NCBI GenBank assembly: GCA_947455465.1
Contig: CANGNS010000011.1
Coordinates: 1-64,000 of the forward strand
DNA: 64,000 bases
Direction: 5' to 3'
Source: Comamonadaceae bacterium
GTDB taxonomy: Bacteria > Pseudomonadota > Gammaproteobacteria > Burkholderiales > Burkholderiaceae_C
The number at the start of each line of letters is the position of its first letter. Within the stretch, counting starts at the first letter, position 1. Below the pieces are notes generated by a model. It did no database searches. It worked only from the letters and a program-made list of their open reading frames with translations, and had not been told where the DNA came from. The position numbers and the translations under genes were made by a program. Below, in pieces: positions 7,148 to 17,829 of the stretch.

Positions 7148-8608
7148 TTAGGCCGTTCCGCCTACGGTCAGGCCGTCGATGCGCAAGGTCGGTTGGCCCA
7201 CGCCCACGGGCACGCTTTGGCCCTCTTTGCCGCAGGTGCCCACGCCACTGTCCAGGCGCATATCGTTGCCGATCATGCTCACACGCTTGAGGCAATCGGG
7301 GCCGCTGCCTACCAAGGTGGCGCCCTTGACCGGATAGAGAATTTTCCCGTTTTCCACCCAATAGGCCTCGCTGGCGGAGAACACAAATTTGCCCGAGGTA
7401 ATGTCTACCTGCCCACCGCCGAAATTGACCGCGTACAAGCCTTTTTTGATGCTTTGCACGATTTCCTGGGGGTCTTTGTCGCCGCCCAACATATAGGTGT
7501 TGGTCATGCGCGGCATGGGCACATGGGCATAGCTTTCGCGCCGGCCGTTGCCGGTGGGGGCCACGCCCATCAGGCGGGCGTTCATGGCGTCTTGGATGTA
7601 GCCTTTCAAGATGCCGTCTTCGATCAAGACATTGCGCGCACTGGTATTGCCCTCATCGTCCACATTGAGCGATCCGCGCCGGTCGGCGATAGTCCCATCG
7701 TCGAGCACGGTCACGCCTTTGGCGGCTACGCGCTGGCCCACGCGGCCGCTAAAAGCGCTGGAGCCTTTGCGGTTGAAATCGCCCTCCAACCCGTGGCCGA
7801 TGGCCTCGTGCAGCAAGATGCCAGGCCAGCCCGAGCCCAAAACCACCGTCATTTCGCCCGCCGGGGCGGGGCGCGCCTCCAGGTTGGTCAGCGCGGCATG
7901 CACGGCTTCATCCACATAGCGGCCAATGAGCGCATCATCAAAATAGGCCAGACCAAAACGGCCGCCACCGCCCGAGGAGCCCACCTCGCGCCGGCCTTTT
8001 TGCTCGGCGATGACGGTGACCGACAAGCGCACCAGGGGCCGCACATCGGCGGCCAAGGTGCCGTCGGCACGGGCTACCAAGACCACGTCGTATTCCATGG
8101 CCAAACCGGCCATCACTTGCAAGACGCGGGGATCTTTGGCGCGCGCCAGTTTTTCCACCCGCCCAAGCAGCGCCACTTTGGCCGCGCTGTCCATGGTGGC
8201 GATCGGGTCCTGGTCGGGGTAGAGGCGGCGGCTGCGGGCGATTTTGGGTTGGCCCACCGCCACGCGCCGCCCACTGGCGGCTTGCGAAATACTGCGCACG
8301 GTATGTGCTGCGTCCAAGAGCGCGGCCTCGGAAATATCGTCTGAATAGGCAAAAGCGGTTTTTTCGCCGCTGACGGCACGCACGCCCACCCCTTGGTCGA
8401 TGCTGAAAGAGCCGGTTTTGACGATGCCCTCTTCCAGACTCCAGCCCTCGGAGCGGGTGTATTGGAAATAGAGGTCGGCTTCGTCGACTTTATGGGCCCG
8501 GATTTCGGCCAGCGCGCGCGTCAGGTGCGATTCGTCCAGGCCAAAAGGGGTCAGCAACAAGGCCTTGGCCGTGGCCAAGCGTTCAAGAGTGGGTTCGCGA
8601 GAGATCAT
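7148..8608 (-). CDS. tldD: Metalloprotease TldD
   Basis: TldD, with its partner PmbA/TldE, forms a zinc-dependent peptidase that degrades unfolded peptides and processes antitoxins and modified peptides. The 486-residue product has the metal-binding motif [11 protein letters not shown] (HExxxH type) near residues 269-279, followed by a glycine-rich C-terminal half typical of the family. pmbA is not in this window. tldD follows rodA on the same strand after 54 bases, and its 3' end lies 27 bases before the aroG leader peptide, so an aroG promoter may extend into tldD. Confidence 0.95.
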   Translation of the reverse strand: MISREPTLERLATAKALLLTPFGLDESHLTRALAEIRAHKVDEADLYFQYTRSEGWSLEEGIVKTGSFSIDQGVGVRAVSGEKTAFAYSDDISEAALLDAAHTVRSISQAASGRRVAVGQPKIARSRRLYPDQDPIATMDSAAKVALLGRVEKLARAKDPRVLQVMAGLAMEYDVVLVARADGTLAADVRPLVRLSVTVIAEQKGRREVGSSGGGGRFGLAYFDDALIGRYVDEAVHAALTNLEARPAPAGEMTVVLGSGWPGILLHEAIGHGLEGDFNRKGSSAFSGRVGQRVAAKGVTVLDDGTIADRRGSLNVDDEGNTSARNVLIEDGILKGYIQDAMNARLMGVAPTGNGRRESYAHVPMPRMTNTYMLGGDKDPQEIVQSIKKGLYAVNFGGGQVDITSGKFVFSASEAYWVENGKILYPVKGATLVGSGPDCLKRVSMIGNDMRLDSGVGTCGKEGQSVPVGVGQPTLRIDGLTVGGTA

Positions 8609-8662
8609 CGCGGCATTCTAGGGCGCGCCTCTTGCCCCCAGCGCCCGGGGGGTCGTCAGGCC

Positions 8663-9817
8663 CTAGGACTGCACCAAGCGGCGCGCATTGGCAATGGACA
8701 TCAAAATGCCCAAGGCAAAACCCAATGTGACCATGGCCGTGCCGCCATAGCTGATAAAGGGCAGCGGCACCCCCACCACGGGCAAGATGCCGCTGACCAT
8801 GCCCATGTTCACAAAAGCGTAGGTGAAGAAAATCATGGCCACGCTGCCCGCCAGCAAACGCGAGAACAGGGTGGGCGCCTCCAAGGCAATGGCCAGGCCG
8901 CGCAAAATCAGCGCGATAAAGCCGGCCATCAGCAGCAAATTGCCCGCCAGGCCAAACTCCTCGGAGAAGGCGGCAAAGATGAAATCCGTGGTCCGCTCGG
9001 GGATAAATTCCAGGTGGGTTTGCGATCCCTGCATAAAGCCGGCACCCCAAAAGCCGCCTGCGCCAATGCCAATCATGCCCTGGATGATGTGAAACCCTTT
9101 GCCCAGCGGGTCGCGTGTGGGGTCCAGCAAGGTGCAAATACGTTGTTGCTGGTAGTCGTGCAGCACCGGCCAGCGCATGCCGTCGGCGCACAACACCGGC
9201 TCAAAACCAATCAGCAGCACCACCCCGATCAAGCACAGCACGGCCGGCGGGGCGATCAGCTTCCAGCTCACGCCAGCAAAAAAGATGATGGACAAGCCCG
9301 CCACCAGCACCAGCATGGCCGTGCCTAAATCGGGCTGGCGGATGATCAGGCCCACCGGCAAGGCCAGCAAAAGGCCCGCGACCACAAAGTCCAGCGGGCG
9401 CAACTGGCCCTCACGCTTTTGAAACCACCAGGCCAGCATCAGCGGCATGGCAATTTTCAAAATCTCGCTGGGCTGGATCACCACACCGATATTGACCCAG
9501 CGCCGCGCGCCTTTTTTAGTCAAGCCAAACAGTGCAACGGCAATGAGCAGCGCCACACCGGCCGTGTAGAGCGGAACGGCCAGCGTCATCAGGCGCTGGG
9601 GCGGAATTTGGGCTGCCACCAGCATGACGAATGCGGCAATCAGCATATTGCGGGCATGGTCGCTAAAGCGGCTGCCGTGGTCATACCCGCTGGAATACAT
9701 CACCAAAAGACCGGCGCAGGCCAGGAACAACACGATCAGCGCCAAGGGGCCATCCAGGGCGCCTAACCAGGGGCTTAAGCGCGCGCGCAGCGGTGTTTTT
9801 CCAAAACTTGTGGACAT
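8663..9817 (-). CDS. rodA: Rod-shape SEDS peptidoglycan polymerase RodA
   Basis: RodA is the polytopic glycosyltransferase of the elongasome and works with PBP2 on lateral-wall synthesis. With the start at ATG 9817 (MSTSFGKTPLRARL) the product is 384 residues, the normal length; frames upstream of it are not family-like. Many hydrophobic segments are seen, plus SEDS hallmarks: KKGARRWVNIGVVIQPSEI, FIPERTTDFIFAAFSEEFG, and GVPLPFISYGGTAM near the C-terminus. The PBP2 gene usually paired with it is not adjacent here. It is divergent from the RNB ribonuclease gene, 49 bases away, and is followed by tldD. Confidence 0.95.
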   Translation of the reverse strand: MSTSFGKTPLRARLSPWLGALDGPLALIVLFLACAGLLVMYSSGYDHGSRFSDHARNMLIAAFVMLVAAQIPPQRLMTLAVPLYTAGVALLIAVALFGLTKKGARRWVNIGVVIQPSEILKIAMPLMLAWWFQKREGQLRPLDFVVAGLLLALPVGLIIRQPDLGTAMLVLVAGLSIIFFAGVSWKLIAPPAVLCLIGVVLLIGFEPVLCADGMRWPVLHDYQQQRICTLLDPTRDPLGKGFHIIQGMIGIGAGGFWGAGFMQGSQTHLEFIPERTTDFIFAAFSEEFGLAGNLLLMAGFIALILRGLAIALEAPTLFSRLLAGSVAMIFFTYAFVNMGMVSGILPVVGVPLPFISYGGTAMVTLGFALGILMSIANARRLVQS

Positions 9818-9866
9818 CGGCGGATTATCACGCGCCCGCGCCGTGGTGCCATGGGACAATCTGCGC

Positions 9867-11903
9867 ATGTATGTACTGTTTGATGACGCCGGAAAATTTC
9901 TCGCCGGCCGCGTTTTGTCCGAGGCCGAGTCGTCTGCGCAAGTGGAGCTGGAAAGCGGCAAACGCCTCAAAGTCAAGGGCGCCAATCTGTTATTGCGCTT
10001 TGAAAGCCCCGCCCCCGGCCCGTTTATGGCCGCCGCGCAGACGCTCAGCCAATCGATAGAACTGGACCTGGCCTGGGAATTCGCCCCAGAGGGCGACTTT
10101 GGCTTTGCTGAACTGGCGCGCGACTATTTCAGCGACAAAGCCAGTTTGCAAGAACAAGCGGCCATGCTGATACGCTTGTTCGAGGCGCCGCACTACTTTC
10201 GCCGCGCGGGCAAGGGCCAATTTCGCAAAGCTCCCGCCGAAATCGTAGCCCAGGCGCTGGCTGCCATCGAAAAGAAAAAACAGCAAACCGCCCAAATCGC
10301 CCAGTGGGCCCAGGACCTGGGCGCCGGGCAATGCCCCGAGCCGGTGCGCCAACAGCTCTACAAAATTCTTTTTAAGCCTGATAAAAACGCGCCCGAGTAC
10401 AAGGCCGTGGTGCAGGCCTCGCGTGACAGCAAAGCCGCGCCCCTGGACTTGCTGCTGCGCAGCGGCGCGATCGACTCGCCCTACCAGTTTCATTGGAAGC
10501 GCTTTGTGCTGGAGAACTTCCCCCAGGGTTTGCGCTTCCCGCCCGTGCAGGCCGTGCCCATCAGCGAGCCTTTGCCGCGCGCCCAGGTACGCGCTTTTTC
10601 GATCGACGACTCGGCCACCACCGAGATCGACGACGCGCTCTCGGTCCAGGGCCTGGGCAGCGGCACGGTGGTGCTGGGCATCCATATTGCAGCGCCGGCG
10701 CTGGCGATCGCACCCGATAGCGACGTCGACCGCCTGGGCCGCAGCCGGCTCTCCACCGTTTATATGCCGGGCTACAAAGTCACCATGCTGCCCGATGCGC
10801 TGGTGCAGGCCTATACGCTGCAAGAAGGGCGCGATTGCCCGGCGCTGTCTTTGTATCTGCGCTTTGATGAGGCCACGCTGGCTTTGCTGGGCAGCGAATC
10901 GCGCATTGAATCGGTGCCTATTGCCAGCAATTTGCGCCACGACCAGCTCGACCAGGTGGTAACCGAGGCCTGGCTGCAGGCGCAGGGCGTAGCGCCGGAC
11001 GCTGCGCCATCGGCCGCCAATGCCTGGCACCGCGAGCTGGCATTTTTGTTCCGCCTCGCCCAAGCACTCAAGGCCCAGCGCGAGGTGGTGCGCGGTAAGC
11101 CCGAGACCTTTAACCGTCCGGACTACAACTTCAAGCTCGACCACGCCAGCGGCCAAGAGCCTGTCGGTACGGAAACTGTCCACATCAGCGTGCGCCAACG
11201 CGGTGCCCCGCTGGACCTGATGGTGGCCGAGGCCATGATTTTGGCCAATAGCACCTGGGGCGCCTGGATGGCCAGCCTGGGCGTACCGGCGATTTACCGC
11301 AGCCAGGCCTCGCTGGCGCCTGGCGTCAAAGTGCGCATGGGCACCAAAGCGCTGCCCCACGCCGGCATCGGCGTGCCCTGCTACGCCTGGAGCACCTCGC
11401 CGCTGCGCCGCTACACCGATCTGGTCAACCAGTGGCAAATCATTGCCTGCGTGCGCCACGGCAGCACCGCCGCATTGGCCGCACCCTTCAAGCCCAAAGA
11501 TGCGCAGCTGTTTGCCATCATCTCCAGCTTTGACGCGGCCTATACCGCATACAACGCATTCCAATCGGCCATGGAGCGCTTTTGGACCTTGCAGTATGTG
11601 CAGCAAAACGCCATCACTGAATTGGTGGCCACTGTTTTTAAAGACAATATGGTGCGCGCAGACGATTTACCGCTGGTGCTGGCCGTCAGCGGTGCCCAGG
11701 GGCTGGCGCGCGGCACGCAAGTACGGGTGCGCCTGGGTGCCATGGATTTGTTGACCTTGGACATCAGTGGTGCAGTGATTGAACGCCTGGCGCCAGCCCA
11801 GAGCGCCCAGGATGATGAGGGCCTCTTGGCACAGGATGAGGATGAAGTCGCCGGTCCGATCACGATTGCCCTGGACGTGAACGAGACGGGCGCAGCGGAA
11901 TAA
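9867..11903 (+). CDS. RNB-domain exoribonuclease (RNase II/R type)
   Basis: The 678-residue protein has an RNB catalytic domain. The segment FSIDDSATTEIDDALSV, near residues 245-261, carries the clustered aspartates that bind the catalytic magnesium ions in RNase II and RNase R, which degrade RNA 3' to 5'. A later RRYTDLVNQWQ motif is also typical. It is shorter than RNase R and has a lineage-specific N-terminus beginning MYVLFDDAGKFLAG at ATG 9867, so I do not assign it as rnb or rnr. The TonB-like gene starts 19 bases after it, so the two are probably one operon with mtgA and ruvC. Confidence 0.9.
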   Translation: MYVLFDDAGKFLAGRVLSEAESSAQVELESGKRLKVKGANLLLRFESPAPGPFMAAAQTLSQSIELDLAWEFAPEGDFGFAELARDYFSDKASLQEQAAMLIRLFEAPHYFRRAGKGQFRKAPAEIVAQALAAIEKKKQQTAQIAQWAQDLGAGQCPEPVRQQLYKILFKPDKNAPEYKAVVQASRDSKAAPLDLLLRSGAIDSPYQFHWKRFVLENFPQGLRFPPVQAVPISEPLPRAQVRAFSIDDSATTEIDDALSVQGLGSGTVVLGIHIAAPALAIAPDSDVDRLGRSRLSTVYMPGYKVTMLPDALVQAYTLQEGRDCPALSLYLRFDEATLALLGSESRIESVPIASNLRHDQLDQVVTEAWLQAQGVAPDAAPSAANAWHRELAFLFRLAQALKAQREVVRGKPETFNRPDYNFKLDHASGQEPVGTETVHISVRQRGAPLDLMVAEAMILANSTWGAWMASLGVPAIYRSQASLAPGVKVRMGTKALPHAGIGVPCYAWSTSPLRRYTDLVNQWQIIACVRHGSTAALAAPFKPKDAQLFAIISSFDAAYTAYNAFQSAMERFWTLQYVQQNAITELVATVFKDNMVRADDLPLVLAVSGAQGLARGTQVRVRLGAMDLLTLDISGAVIERLAPAQSAQDDEGLLAQDEDEVAGPITIALDVNETGAAE

Positions 11904-11922
11904 AAACACAGGAGGAGGGCCT

Positions 11923-12801
11923 ATGGTGTCTATGCCACGCATGGATTGGCGACAACTGAATTTGATGCAGCGCGCTTTGCTGCTCTCTATCGGCCTGCAT
12001 GCCGGCTTGCTCACGCTGCGCTTTGCCAGCCCGCAGACCTGGCAAATGCTTACGCAAGAGACGCCTCTGGAAGTCACCATCGTCAACGCCAGCACCGGCG
12101 AGGCGCCCGAAAAAGCCCAGGCGCTGGCCCAGGTTTCCCTCGCCGGGGGCGGCGCAGCCGATGTGGGCATGGCCAGCAGCCCGGTGGCCGCAGGCCTTGA
12201 CATCCAAAGCGGCGATTCGACAGCCCGCGCCACCAGCGACGAGCAGCAAAGCCTGCAAAACCAGCAAAGCCTGCTGCTGCAACGGGTGCGCGCCCAAATA
12301 CTGGCCCTCAACCAAGCCCCCGAGACCAGCACGCAAACGCTGGACGAGAAAATCCGCCAAGAGCAAAAGCGCATGGAGCTTTCGCGCATGCTGGCCCGCA
12401 TCGAGGAACGTATTCAGGCCGAGAACGCCAGGCCGCGCAAGGCCTACGTCAGCCCCTCAGTGCGCGAGGTGGTTTACGCCAGTTACTACGACGCCATGCG
12501 CCGCAAGATTGAGGCGCGCGGCACCAGCCATTTCCCTGAAAGCAAAGGCGAGAAGCTCTACGGCTCGCTGACCATGATGGTGACTGTCAACTTTGACGGC
12601 AAGGTGCTCGACGCCGAAATCATCAAAGGCTCGGGCAATCCGGCCCTCGATTTGCATGCCCAGGAAGTCGCCCGCAGCGCTGGCCCCTTTGGCGGCTTTA
12701 GCCCGGAAATGCGCAAAACCCTGGACCAGCTTGTGGTGGTGGCCCGTTTTTCCTTCACCCGCGACGCGGTTTTACAAACCGAGACTTTGGGCGCCCCGTG
12801 A
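11923..12801 (+). CDS. TonB-family energy-transducer-like protein
   Basis: This 292-residue protein has one hydrophobic segment near the N-terminus (about residues 17-33, LLLSIGLHAGLLTLRF), a long polar, partly coiled region rich in Q, E and R (about 105-170), and a C-terminal TonB-like domain (GSLTMMVTVNFDGKVLDAEIIKGSG). TonB proteins span the periplasm and pass energy to outer-membrane receptors, but no exbBD or receptor is adjacent, so it could instead be a TolA-like or other envelope-spanning protein. A GGAGGAGG ribosome binding site precedes the ATG. Its stop overlaps the mtgA start by 4 bases. Confidence 0.8.
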   Translation: MVSMPRMDWRQLNLMQRALLLSIGLHAGLLTLRFASPQTWQMLTQETPLEVTIVNASTGEAPEKAQALAQVSLAGGGAADVGMASSPVAAGLDIQSGDSTARATSDEQQSLQNQQSLLLQRVRAQILALNQAPETSTQTLDEKIRQEQKRMELSRMLARIEERIQAENARPRKAYVSPSVREVVYASYYDAMRRKIEARGTSHFPESKGEKLYGSLTMMVTVNFDGKVLDAEIIKGSGNPALDLHAQEVARSAGPFGGFSPEMRKTLDQLVVVARFSFTRDAVLQTETLGAP

Positions 12802-13544
12802 AGCACGCGCTGCGTTTGGGCGGTTTATGCGTTTTGGCCTTGGTCGGGCTGCAGCTCTACTTTGTGCTGCGCATTGCGGCCATGGTTTGGATCGACCCGC
12901 AATCCACCGCTTTTCAGCGCTCGCAAATGTGGCGCCAGCAAGGCGATACGCTGCACTGGAGCCAACGTTGGCGCGACGCGGGGCAATTGGGCGAGCAACT
13001 CAAGCGCGCTGTCATTGCCTCTGAAGACGATGGCTTTGCAAGCCATGATGGTGTTGATTGGACCGCCCTGGAAAAAGCCTGGGCGAAAAACGCCAAAGCC
13101 CAGGAGCGCGCCGCCCAACGCGCTGCGCTAGCCAAGGCCCAGGGCGCGGCGCGCCAGCCCAAAATCGTCGGCGGCTCCACGATTACGCAGCAACTGGCTA
13201 AAAATTTGTTTCTTTCGGGCGAACGTACGCTGGTGCGTAAAGCCCAGGAACTGTTTTTGACCATGGTGCTCGAGCGCGTGCTGAGCAAGCCCCGTATTTT
13301 GGAAATTTATCTCAACAGCGTGGAATGGGGCGATGGCGTGTTTGGCGCTGAGGCGGCCGCACGCCACTATTTTCGCAAGCCTGCGGCACAACTGAGCGCC
13401 TGGGAGGCGGCCCGACTGGCGGTGATGCTGCCACGCCCCCGCTATTTTGAAAAATTGCCCAATTCGGAGTACCTAAGCAGCCGCGCGCAAGTCATCGTGG
13501 GGCGCATGCCCGACGCACGGGTTCCCAGCGAGGCGGGGCGATGA
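12798..13544 (+). CDS. mtgA: Monofunctional peptidoglycan glycosyltransferase MtgA
   Basis: MtgA polymerizes lipid II into glycan strands without a transpeptidase domain. The 248-residue protein has an N-terminal membrane segment (about residues 7-27) and GT51 motifs in order: [15 protein letters not shown] near 74-88 with the catalytic glutamate, [50 protein letters not shown], and a closing PRPRYF region. The start is GTG at 12798, overlapping the TonB-like gene by 4 bases, and the stop overlaps ruvC by 4 bases, implying translational coupling. Confidence 0.93.
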   Translation: MKHALRLGGLCVLALVGLQLYFVLRIAAMVWIDPQSTAFQRSQMWRQQGDTLHWSQRWRDAGQLGEQLKRAVIASEDDGFASHDGVDWTALEKAWAKNAKAQERAAQRAALAKAQGAARQPKIVGGSTITQQLAKNLFLSGERTLVRKAQELFLTMVLERVLSKPRILEIYLNSVEWGDGVFGAEAAARHYFRKPAAQLSAWEAARLAVMLPRPRYFEKLPNSEYLSSRAQVIVGRMPDARVPSEAGR

Positions 13545-14086
13545 GAATTTTGGGCGTCGACCCAGGGCTGCGCACCACGGGCTTTGGCGTGATTGACCAG
13601 GAGGGCAGCGCCCTGCGCTATGTTGCCAGCGGCACCATCAGCACCCAAAAAATGGCCAGCCAGACATTGCCGGACCGCCTCAAAGTCTTGTTTGACGGGA
13701 TGGGCGAGGTGGTGCAGCGCTACCAGGCCGACTGCGCGGTGGTGGAAATTGTGTTCGTCAACGTCAACCCGCAGTCCACTTTGTTGCTCGGCCAGGCGCG
13801 TGGCGCGCTGATCAGCGCGCTGGTGCATGGCCAATTGCCGGTGGCCGAGTACACCGCGCTGCAAATGAAGCAGGCGGTGGTGGGTTACGGGCGGGCGGAC
13901 AAGCTGCAAATTCGCGAGATGGTGCGCCGCTTGCTCGATTTACCCGGCCTGCCCGGACCGGACGCGGCTGACGCCCTGGGCCTGGCTATTACCCATGCGC
14001 ACGCGGGCGCGGCGATGGCGCGCATTGCCAAGGCGCAAGGCCTGGGCGCAGGCGGTGTGGGCTACAAAGCGGGGCGCAGCCGCTAA
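13541..14086 (+). CDS. ruvC: Crossover junction endodeoxyribonuclease RuvC
   Basis: RuvC resolves Holliday junctions made during recombination, acting with RuvAB. The 181-residue product begins [17 protein letters not shown], carrying the first catalytic aspartate (D7). [22 protein letters not shown] supplies the glutamate near residue 68, and [17 protein letters not shown] near 144-160 holds the last acidic residues. E. coli has EQVF where this protein has EIVFV. ATGA overlap with mtgA indicates co-transcription. It converges on lpxC with 30 bases between the two stops. Confidence 0.95.
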   Translation: MRILGVDPGLRTTGFGVIDQEGSALRYVASGTISTQKMASQTLPDRLKVLFDGMGEVVQRYQADCAVVEIVFVNVNPQSTLLLGQARGALISALVHGQLPVAEYTALQMKQAVVGYGRADKLQIREMVRRLLDLPGLPGPDAADALGLAITHAHAGAAMARIAKAQGLGAGGVGYKAGRSR

Positions 14087-14116
14087 ACGGCGCTGTGGGC
14101 CTTGGGTTGAAGAGGC

Positions 14117-15040
14117 TTACCAGGCCGGCGCGAGCTGGCCAAAGCCTTTGGGTGCGCTGCGCACATCGTCAAAGCTGACCACTTCCCAGTCCTGGGGCTG
14201 GGCTTGCAGCTGGCGCAGCAGCGCGTTGTTCAGCGCGTGGCCCGAGCGGTGGGCGCGGTAGTGCGCCAGCAGGGGTTTGCCCAAGATATACAAATCGCCC
14301 ATGGCGTCGAGAATTTTGTGTTTGACGAACTCGTCGTCGTAGCGCAGGCCTTCGCTGTTGAGGACTTTGTAGTCGTCCATCACGATGGCATTGTCCAGAC
14401 CGCCGCCCAGCGCCAGGCCATTTTGGCGCATCATTTCGACGTCTTTGGTGAAGCCAAAAGTGCGGGCACGGGCGATGTCGCGGGCGTAAGAGCCTTCGCT
14501 CAGGTCAAACTCCACGCGCTGGCCTGTAGCGTCAACCGCCGGATGCTGAAAATCAATTTCAAAACTTAGCTTATAGCCATGAAAAGGCTCGAGCGAGGCC
14601 CATTTTTCGTCGCTGCCCTGGCCTTGGGAGACGCGAATCGGCGCCTTGACCCGGATAAAGCGCCGGGGCGCGTTTTGCATGGCAATACCGGCGCTTTGCA
14701 GCAAGAAAACAAAAGACGCGGCTGAACCGTCCAGGATGGGCACTTCTTCGGCGGTGATATCGACCAGCAAATTGTCCACACCCAGGCCGGCGCAGGCGGA
14801 CATCAGGTGCTCGACCGTATGTACTTTGGCGTCGCCGCTGGACAGCGTGGAGGCTAGGCGGGTATCGGTGACCGCTTCGGTCGCCACCGCGATGTCTACC
14901 GACTGCGGTAAATCGACCCGGCGAAACACGATGCCAGTATCCGGCGGGGCAGGGCGCAGCGTGATTTCCACGCGCTGACCACTGTGCAAGCCCACGCCAA
15001 CGGCACGGGTGAGGGATTGGAGTGTTCTTTGTTGCAGCAC
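14117..15040 (-). CDS. lpxC: UDP-3-O-acyl-N-acetylglucosamine deacetylase LpxC
   Basis: LpxC carries out the committed zinc-dependent deacetylation of lipid A synthesis. The start is taken as GTG at 15040 ([21 protein letters not shown]), giving 307 residues, the family norm; upstream residues in the same frame do not resemble the family. Zinc ligands are visible in HTVEHLMSA near residue 79 and in the [12 protein letters not shown] block near 237-248. It lies 79 bases after ftsZ on the same strand, the usual end of the dcw cluster in proteobacteria. Confidence 0.95.
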   Translation of the reverse strand: MLQQRTLQSLTRAVGVGLHSGQRVEITLRPAPPDTGIVFRRVDLPQSVDIAVATEAVTDTRLASTLSSGDAKVHTVEHLMSACAGLGVDNLLVDITAEEVPILDGSAASFVFLLQSAGIAMQNAPRRFIRVKAPIRVSQGQGSDEKWASLEPFHGYKLSFEIDFQHPAVDATGQRVEFDLSEGSYARDIARARTFGFTKDVEMMRQNGLALGGGLDNAIVMDDYKVLNSEGLRYDDEFVKHKILDAMGDLYILGKPLLAHYRAHRSGHALNNALLRQLQAQPQDWEVVSFDDVRSAPKGFGQLAPAW

Positions 15041-15119
15041 GATGCGATTGTAAAAGGCGCGCACGCTGCCCAGGCGGCGGACGCAGGAAAGTCCCTGCGT
15101 CCGCGCCCGAAGTCCGGCT

Positions 15120-16409
15120 TTAGTCCGCCTGCTTGCGCAGGAAGGCCGGGATTTCGTAGTCGTCCATACCGCCGCTAGACAGGGCATCGACTTTTTGCGC
15201 CGCCGAGGTCCGGGTGCCGCGCCACACGGCGGGCGTGCTGAGCGTGCCGTAGTCGGTGGAACCTGGCCCCTGAGCGGGCGCGCTGATAGCGGCGCCAGCG
15301 CCCATGCCGGCGGCCGCTCCCATAGTGGGTGTGCCCATGGTGCGGGGCATGGTGCCCGTGGGCATGGCGTTGTTGGCGTTGCCCATGGCGGCTGGTGCAG
15401 CGTCGTAAGTGCCGGTGCGCAGCACTTGCAGCGGAGGGGCGGTGCGGCGCGGACGGCTCAGGCCGGTAGCCACCACGGTGACGCGCACGTTATCGCCCAG
15501 CGAATCGTCGTAAGCCGTACCGTAAATCACATGCGCTTCCGGCGAGGCGTAGGCGCGGATGGTGTTCATCGCCAGCTTGGACTCGCTCAGTTTGAGCGAG
15601 CCTTTGGCTGCCGTGATCAGCACCAGCACGCCTTTGGCGCCCGAGAGGTCGATGCCTTCGAGCAGCGGGCAGGCCACGGCTTGTTCGGCGGCGATACGTG
15701 CACGGTCCGGGCCTTGGGACAGGGCGGTGCCCATCATGGCTTTGCCGGGTTCACCCATCACGGTGCGCACGTCCTCAAAGTCGACGTTCACATGGCCAGG
15801 CACATTGATGATCTCGGCAATACCGCCGACAGCGTTTTTCAACACGTCGTTGGCATAGGAGAAGGCCTCGTCCTGGCTGATGTCGTCGCCCAGTACTTCG
15901 AGCAGCTTTTCGTTGAGCACCACGATCAAGGAGTCCACATTGGCTTCGAGTTCGGCCAGGCCTTCGTCGGCGTTGCGCATGCGTGGGCCGCCTTCAAATT
16001 CGAAAGGCTTGGTCACCACGCCCACGGTCAAGATGCCCATTTCTTTGGCTACCCGCGCAATGATGGGCGCAGCGCCCGTGCCCGTGCCCCCGCCCATGCC
16101 GGCGGTGATGAAGAGCATATTGGCCCCTTCAATGGCGTTGCGGATGTCCTGCTCGGCCATTTCGGCCGCGTCGCGGCCTTTTTGGGGTCGGCTGCCCGCG
16201 CCCAGTCCGGTCTCGCCCAGCTGGATGGTGCGGTGCGCGGTGCTGCGGTTCAGCGCCTGCGCATCGGTGTTGGCGCAAATGAATTCCACGCCGGTCACTT
16301 TGGAGTGGATCATGTACTCGACTGCATTACCGCCGCCACCGCCTACGCCTATGACTTTAATAAGGGTTCCCTGGTTGAAAATTTCTTCTTCTATGAGTTC
16401 AATGGTCAT
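15120..16409 (-). CDS. ftsZ: Cell division GTPase FtsZ
   Basis: FtsZ polymerizes into the cytokinetic ring. The 429-residue protein has [13 protein letters not shown] near residues 21-33, the tubulin signature [10 protein letters not shown] near 107-116, and [11 protein letters not shown] in the T7-loop region. A variable linker rich in M, A, G and T covers about residues 330-400, and the C-terminal tail [14 protein letters not shown] matches the conserved peptide bound by FtsA. The 165-base gap after ftsA is the widest inside the dcw run and may carry a separate ftsZ promoter, though I see no clear one. Confidence 0.98.
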   Translation of the reverse strand: MTIELIEEEIFNQGTLIKVIGVGGGGGNAVEYMIHSKVTGVEFICANTDAQALNRSTAHRTIQLGETGLGAGSRPQKGRDAAEMAEQDIRNAIEGANMLFITAGMGGGTGTGAAPIIARVAKEMGILTVGVVTKPFEFEGGPRMRNADEGLAELEANVDSLIVVLNEKLLEVLGDDISQDEAFSYANDVLKNAVGGIAEIINVPGHVNVDFEDVRTVMGEPGKAMMGTALSQGPDRARIAAEQAVACPLLEGIDLSGAKGVLVLITAAKGSLKLSESKLAMNTIRAYASPEAHVIYGTAYDDSLGDNVRVTVVATGLSRPRRTAPPLQVLRTGTYDAAPAAMGNANNAMPTGTMPRTMGTPTMGAAAGMGAGAAISAPAQGPGSTDYGTLSTPAVWRGTRTSAAQKVDALSSGGMDDYEIPAFLRKQAD

Positions 16410-16574
16410 GTGCGGCTCCTAATGGTTATGGCTGCGAAAAAACGAGTTATCGAGAGTCTGGGTATCCAACGAAAAAGGCAAGGGGAACAGGGGTGGCCCG
16501 GCACGCGCCAGCCAAAGATACATGGCGGCACTGTGGCTCCAACGACGCTTGATGGGGCGGGCAAAATCTTGCAT

Positions 16575-17804
16575 TTAAAAATTTCCGGCAAAAAAGTCGC
16601 GAATCTGGCCAAAGGCACTCTTGACCGAGCCGCCTTTTTGCGCCACCTTGATGCCGCGCATGCGGGCGATGCGGGCTTCTTCCAAAAATCCCATCACCGT
16701 CGCGGCGCGCGGCTGCGCGACCATGTCGGACAGGGCGTTGGCGTACTGCGGAATGCCCCGGCGCACCGGCTTTAAAAAAATGTCTTCGCCAAGCTCGACC
16801 ATGCCGGGCATCACACAGCTGCCGCCGGTGAGCACGATGCCCGAAGAGAGCACCTCCTCGTAGCCCGAGTCGCGCATCACCTGGTTGACCAGGGTGAAGA
16901 TTTCTTCGATGCGCGGCTCAATCACGCCGGCCAGGGCCTGGCGGCTGAGCATGCGCGGGCCGCGGTCGCCCAGGCCGGGCACTTCGACCTGCACCTCGGG
17001 ATCGACCAAAACCTGTTTGGCGTGGCCGCTCTCGACTTTGATGTCCTCGGCGTCTTTGGTCGGGGTGCGCAGCGCCATGGCGATGTCGCTGGTAATCAGG
17101 TCGCCGGCGATCGGGATCACGGCAGTGTGGCGAATGGCGCCGTTGGTGAAGATGGCAATGTCGGTCGTGCCCGCGCCAATGTCTACCAGCGCAACGCCCA
17201 GCTCGCGCTCGTCTTCGGTCAGCACCGACAGGCTCGATGCCAGCGGGTTGAGCATGAGTTGTTCCACTTCCAGGCCGCAGCGGCGCACGCATTTGATGAT
17301 GTTCTCGGCTGCGCTTTGCGCGCCGGTCACGATATGCACCTTGGCTTCTAGGCGCATGCCGCTCATACCGATGGGCTCTTTGACATCCTGCCCGTCAATG
17401 ATGAATTCCTGGGGCTCTACCAAGAGCAGGCGCTGGTCGCTGGAAATATGGATGGCCTTTGCCGTCTCGACCACGCGCGTGACGTCGGCCTGGCTGACTT
17501 CGCGGTCCTTGATGGCCACCATGCCGCTGGAATTGAGGCCGCGGATGTGGCTGCCGGTAATGCCGGTGTACACGCGGGTGATTTTGCAGTCGGCCATCAG
17601 CTCGGCCTCTTTGAGCGCCTGCTGGATGCTGTGCACCGTCGCGTCGATATTGACCACCACACCGCGTTTGAGACCGCTGCTCGGTGCCGAGCCAAAACCG
17701 GCCAGGCGCAAGGAGCCGTCGGGCAGCACCTCGGCGACCACCGCCATCACCTTGGCGGTTCCAATGTCCAGTCCAACGACTAAGTCTTTGTATTCTCGGG
17801 CCAT
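16575..17804 (-). CDS. ftsA: Cell division protein FtsA
   Basis: FtsA is the actin-like ATPase that tethers FtsZ to the membrane. The 409 residues start MAREYKDLVVGLDIGTAKVMAVVAEV with phosphate-1 motif GLDIGTAKV near 11-19, have VDIGAGTTDIAIF near 206-218 and GIVLTGGSCVMPG near 339-351. A C-terminal helix (SAFGQIRDFFAGNF) fits the amphipathic membrane anchor, although it ends in NF rather than a basic run. It lies 25 bases after ftsQ on the same strand. Confidence 0.97.
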   Translation of the reverse strand: MAREYKDLVVGLDIGTAKVMAVVAEVLPDGSLRLAGFGSAPSSGLKRGVVVNIDATVHSIQQALKEAELMADCKITRVYTGITGSHIRGLNSSGMVAIKDREVSQADVTRVVETAKAIHISSDQRLLLVEPQEFIIDGQDVKEPIGMSGMRLEAKVHIVTGAQSAAENIIKCVRRCGLEVEQLMLNPLASSLSVLTEDERELGVALVDIGAGTTDIAIFTNGAIRHTAVIPIAGDLITSDIAMALRTPTKDAEDIKVESGHAKQVLVDPEVQVEVPGLGDRGPRMLSRQALAGVIEPRIEEIFTLVNQVMRDSGYEEVLSSGIVLTGGSCVMPGMVELGEDIFLKPVRRGIPQYANALSDMVAQPRAATVMGFLEEARIARMRGIKVAQKGGSVKSAFGQIRDFFAGNF

Positions 17805-17829
17805 AGATTTCTACCTGTTGTTTTGATCG

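Noticed and set aside
15195..16775. Long open frame antisense to ftsZ
   Set aside because: It is a GC-rich shadow of a conserved gene in another frame with low-complexity H/G/R-rich translation. The same applies to long antisense frames over accC (1368-2444), tldD (7130-8344), the RNB ribonuclease (9990-11606) and metK (42176-43885).
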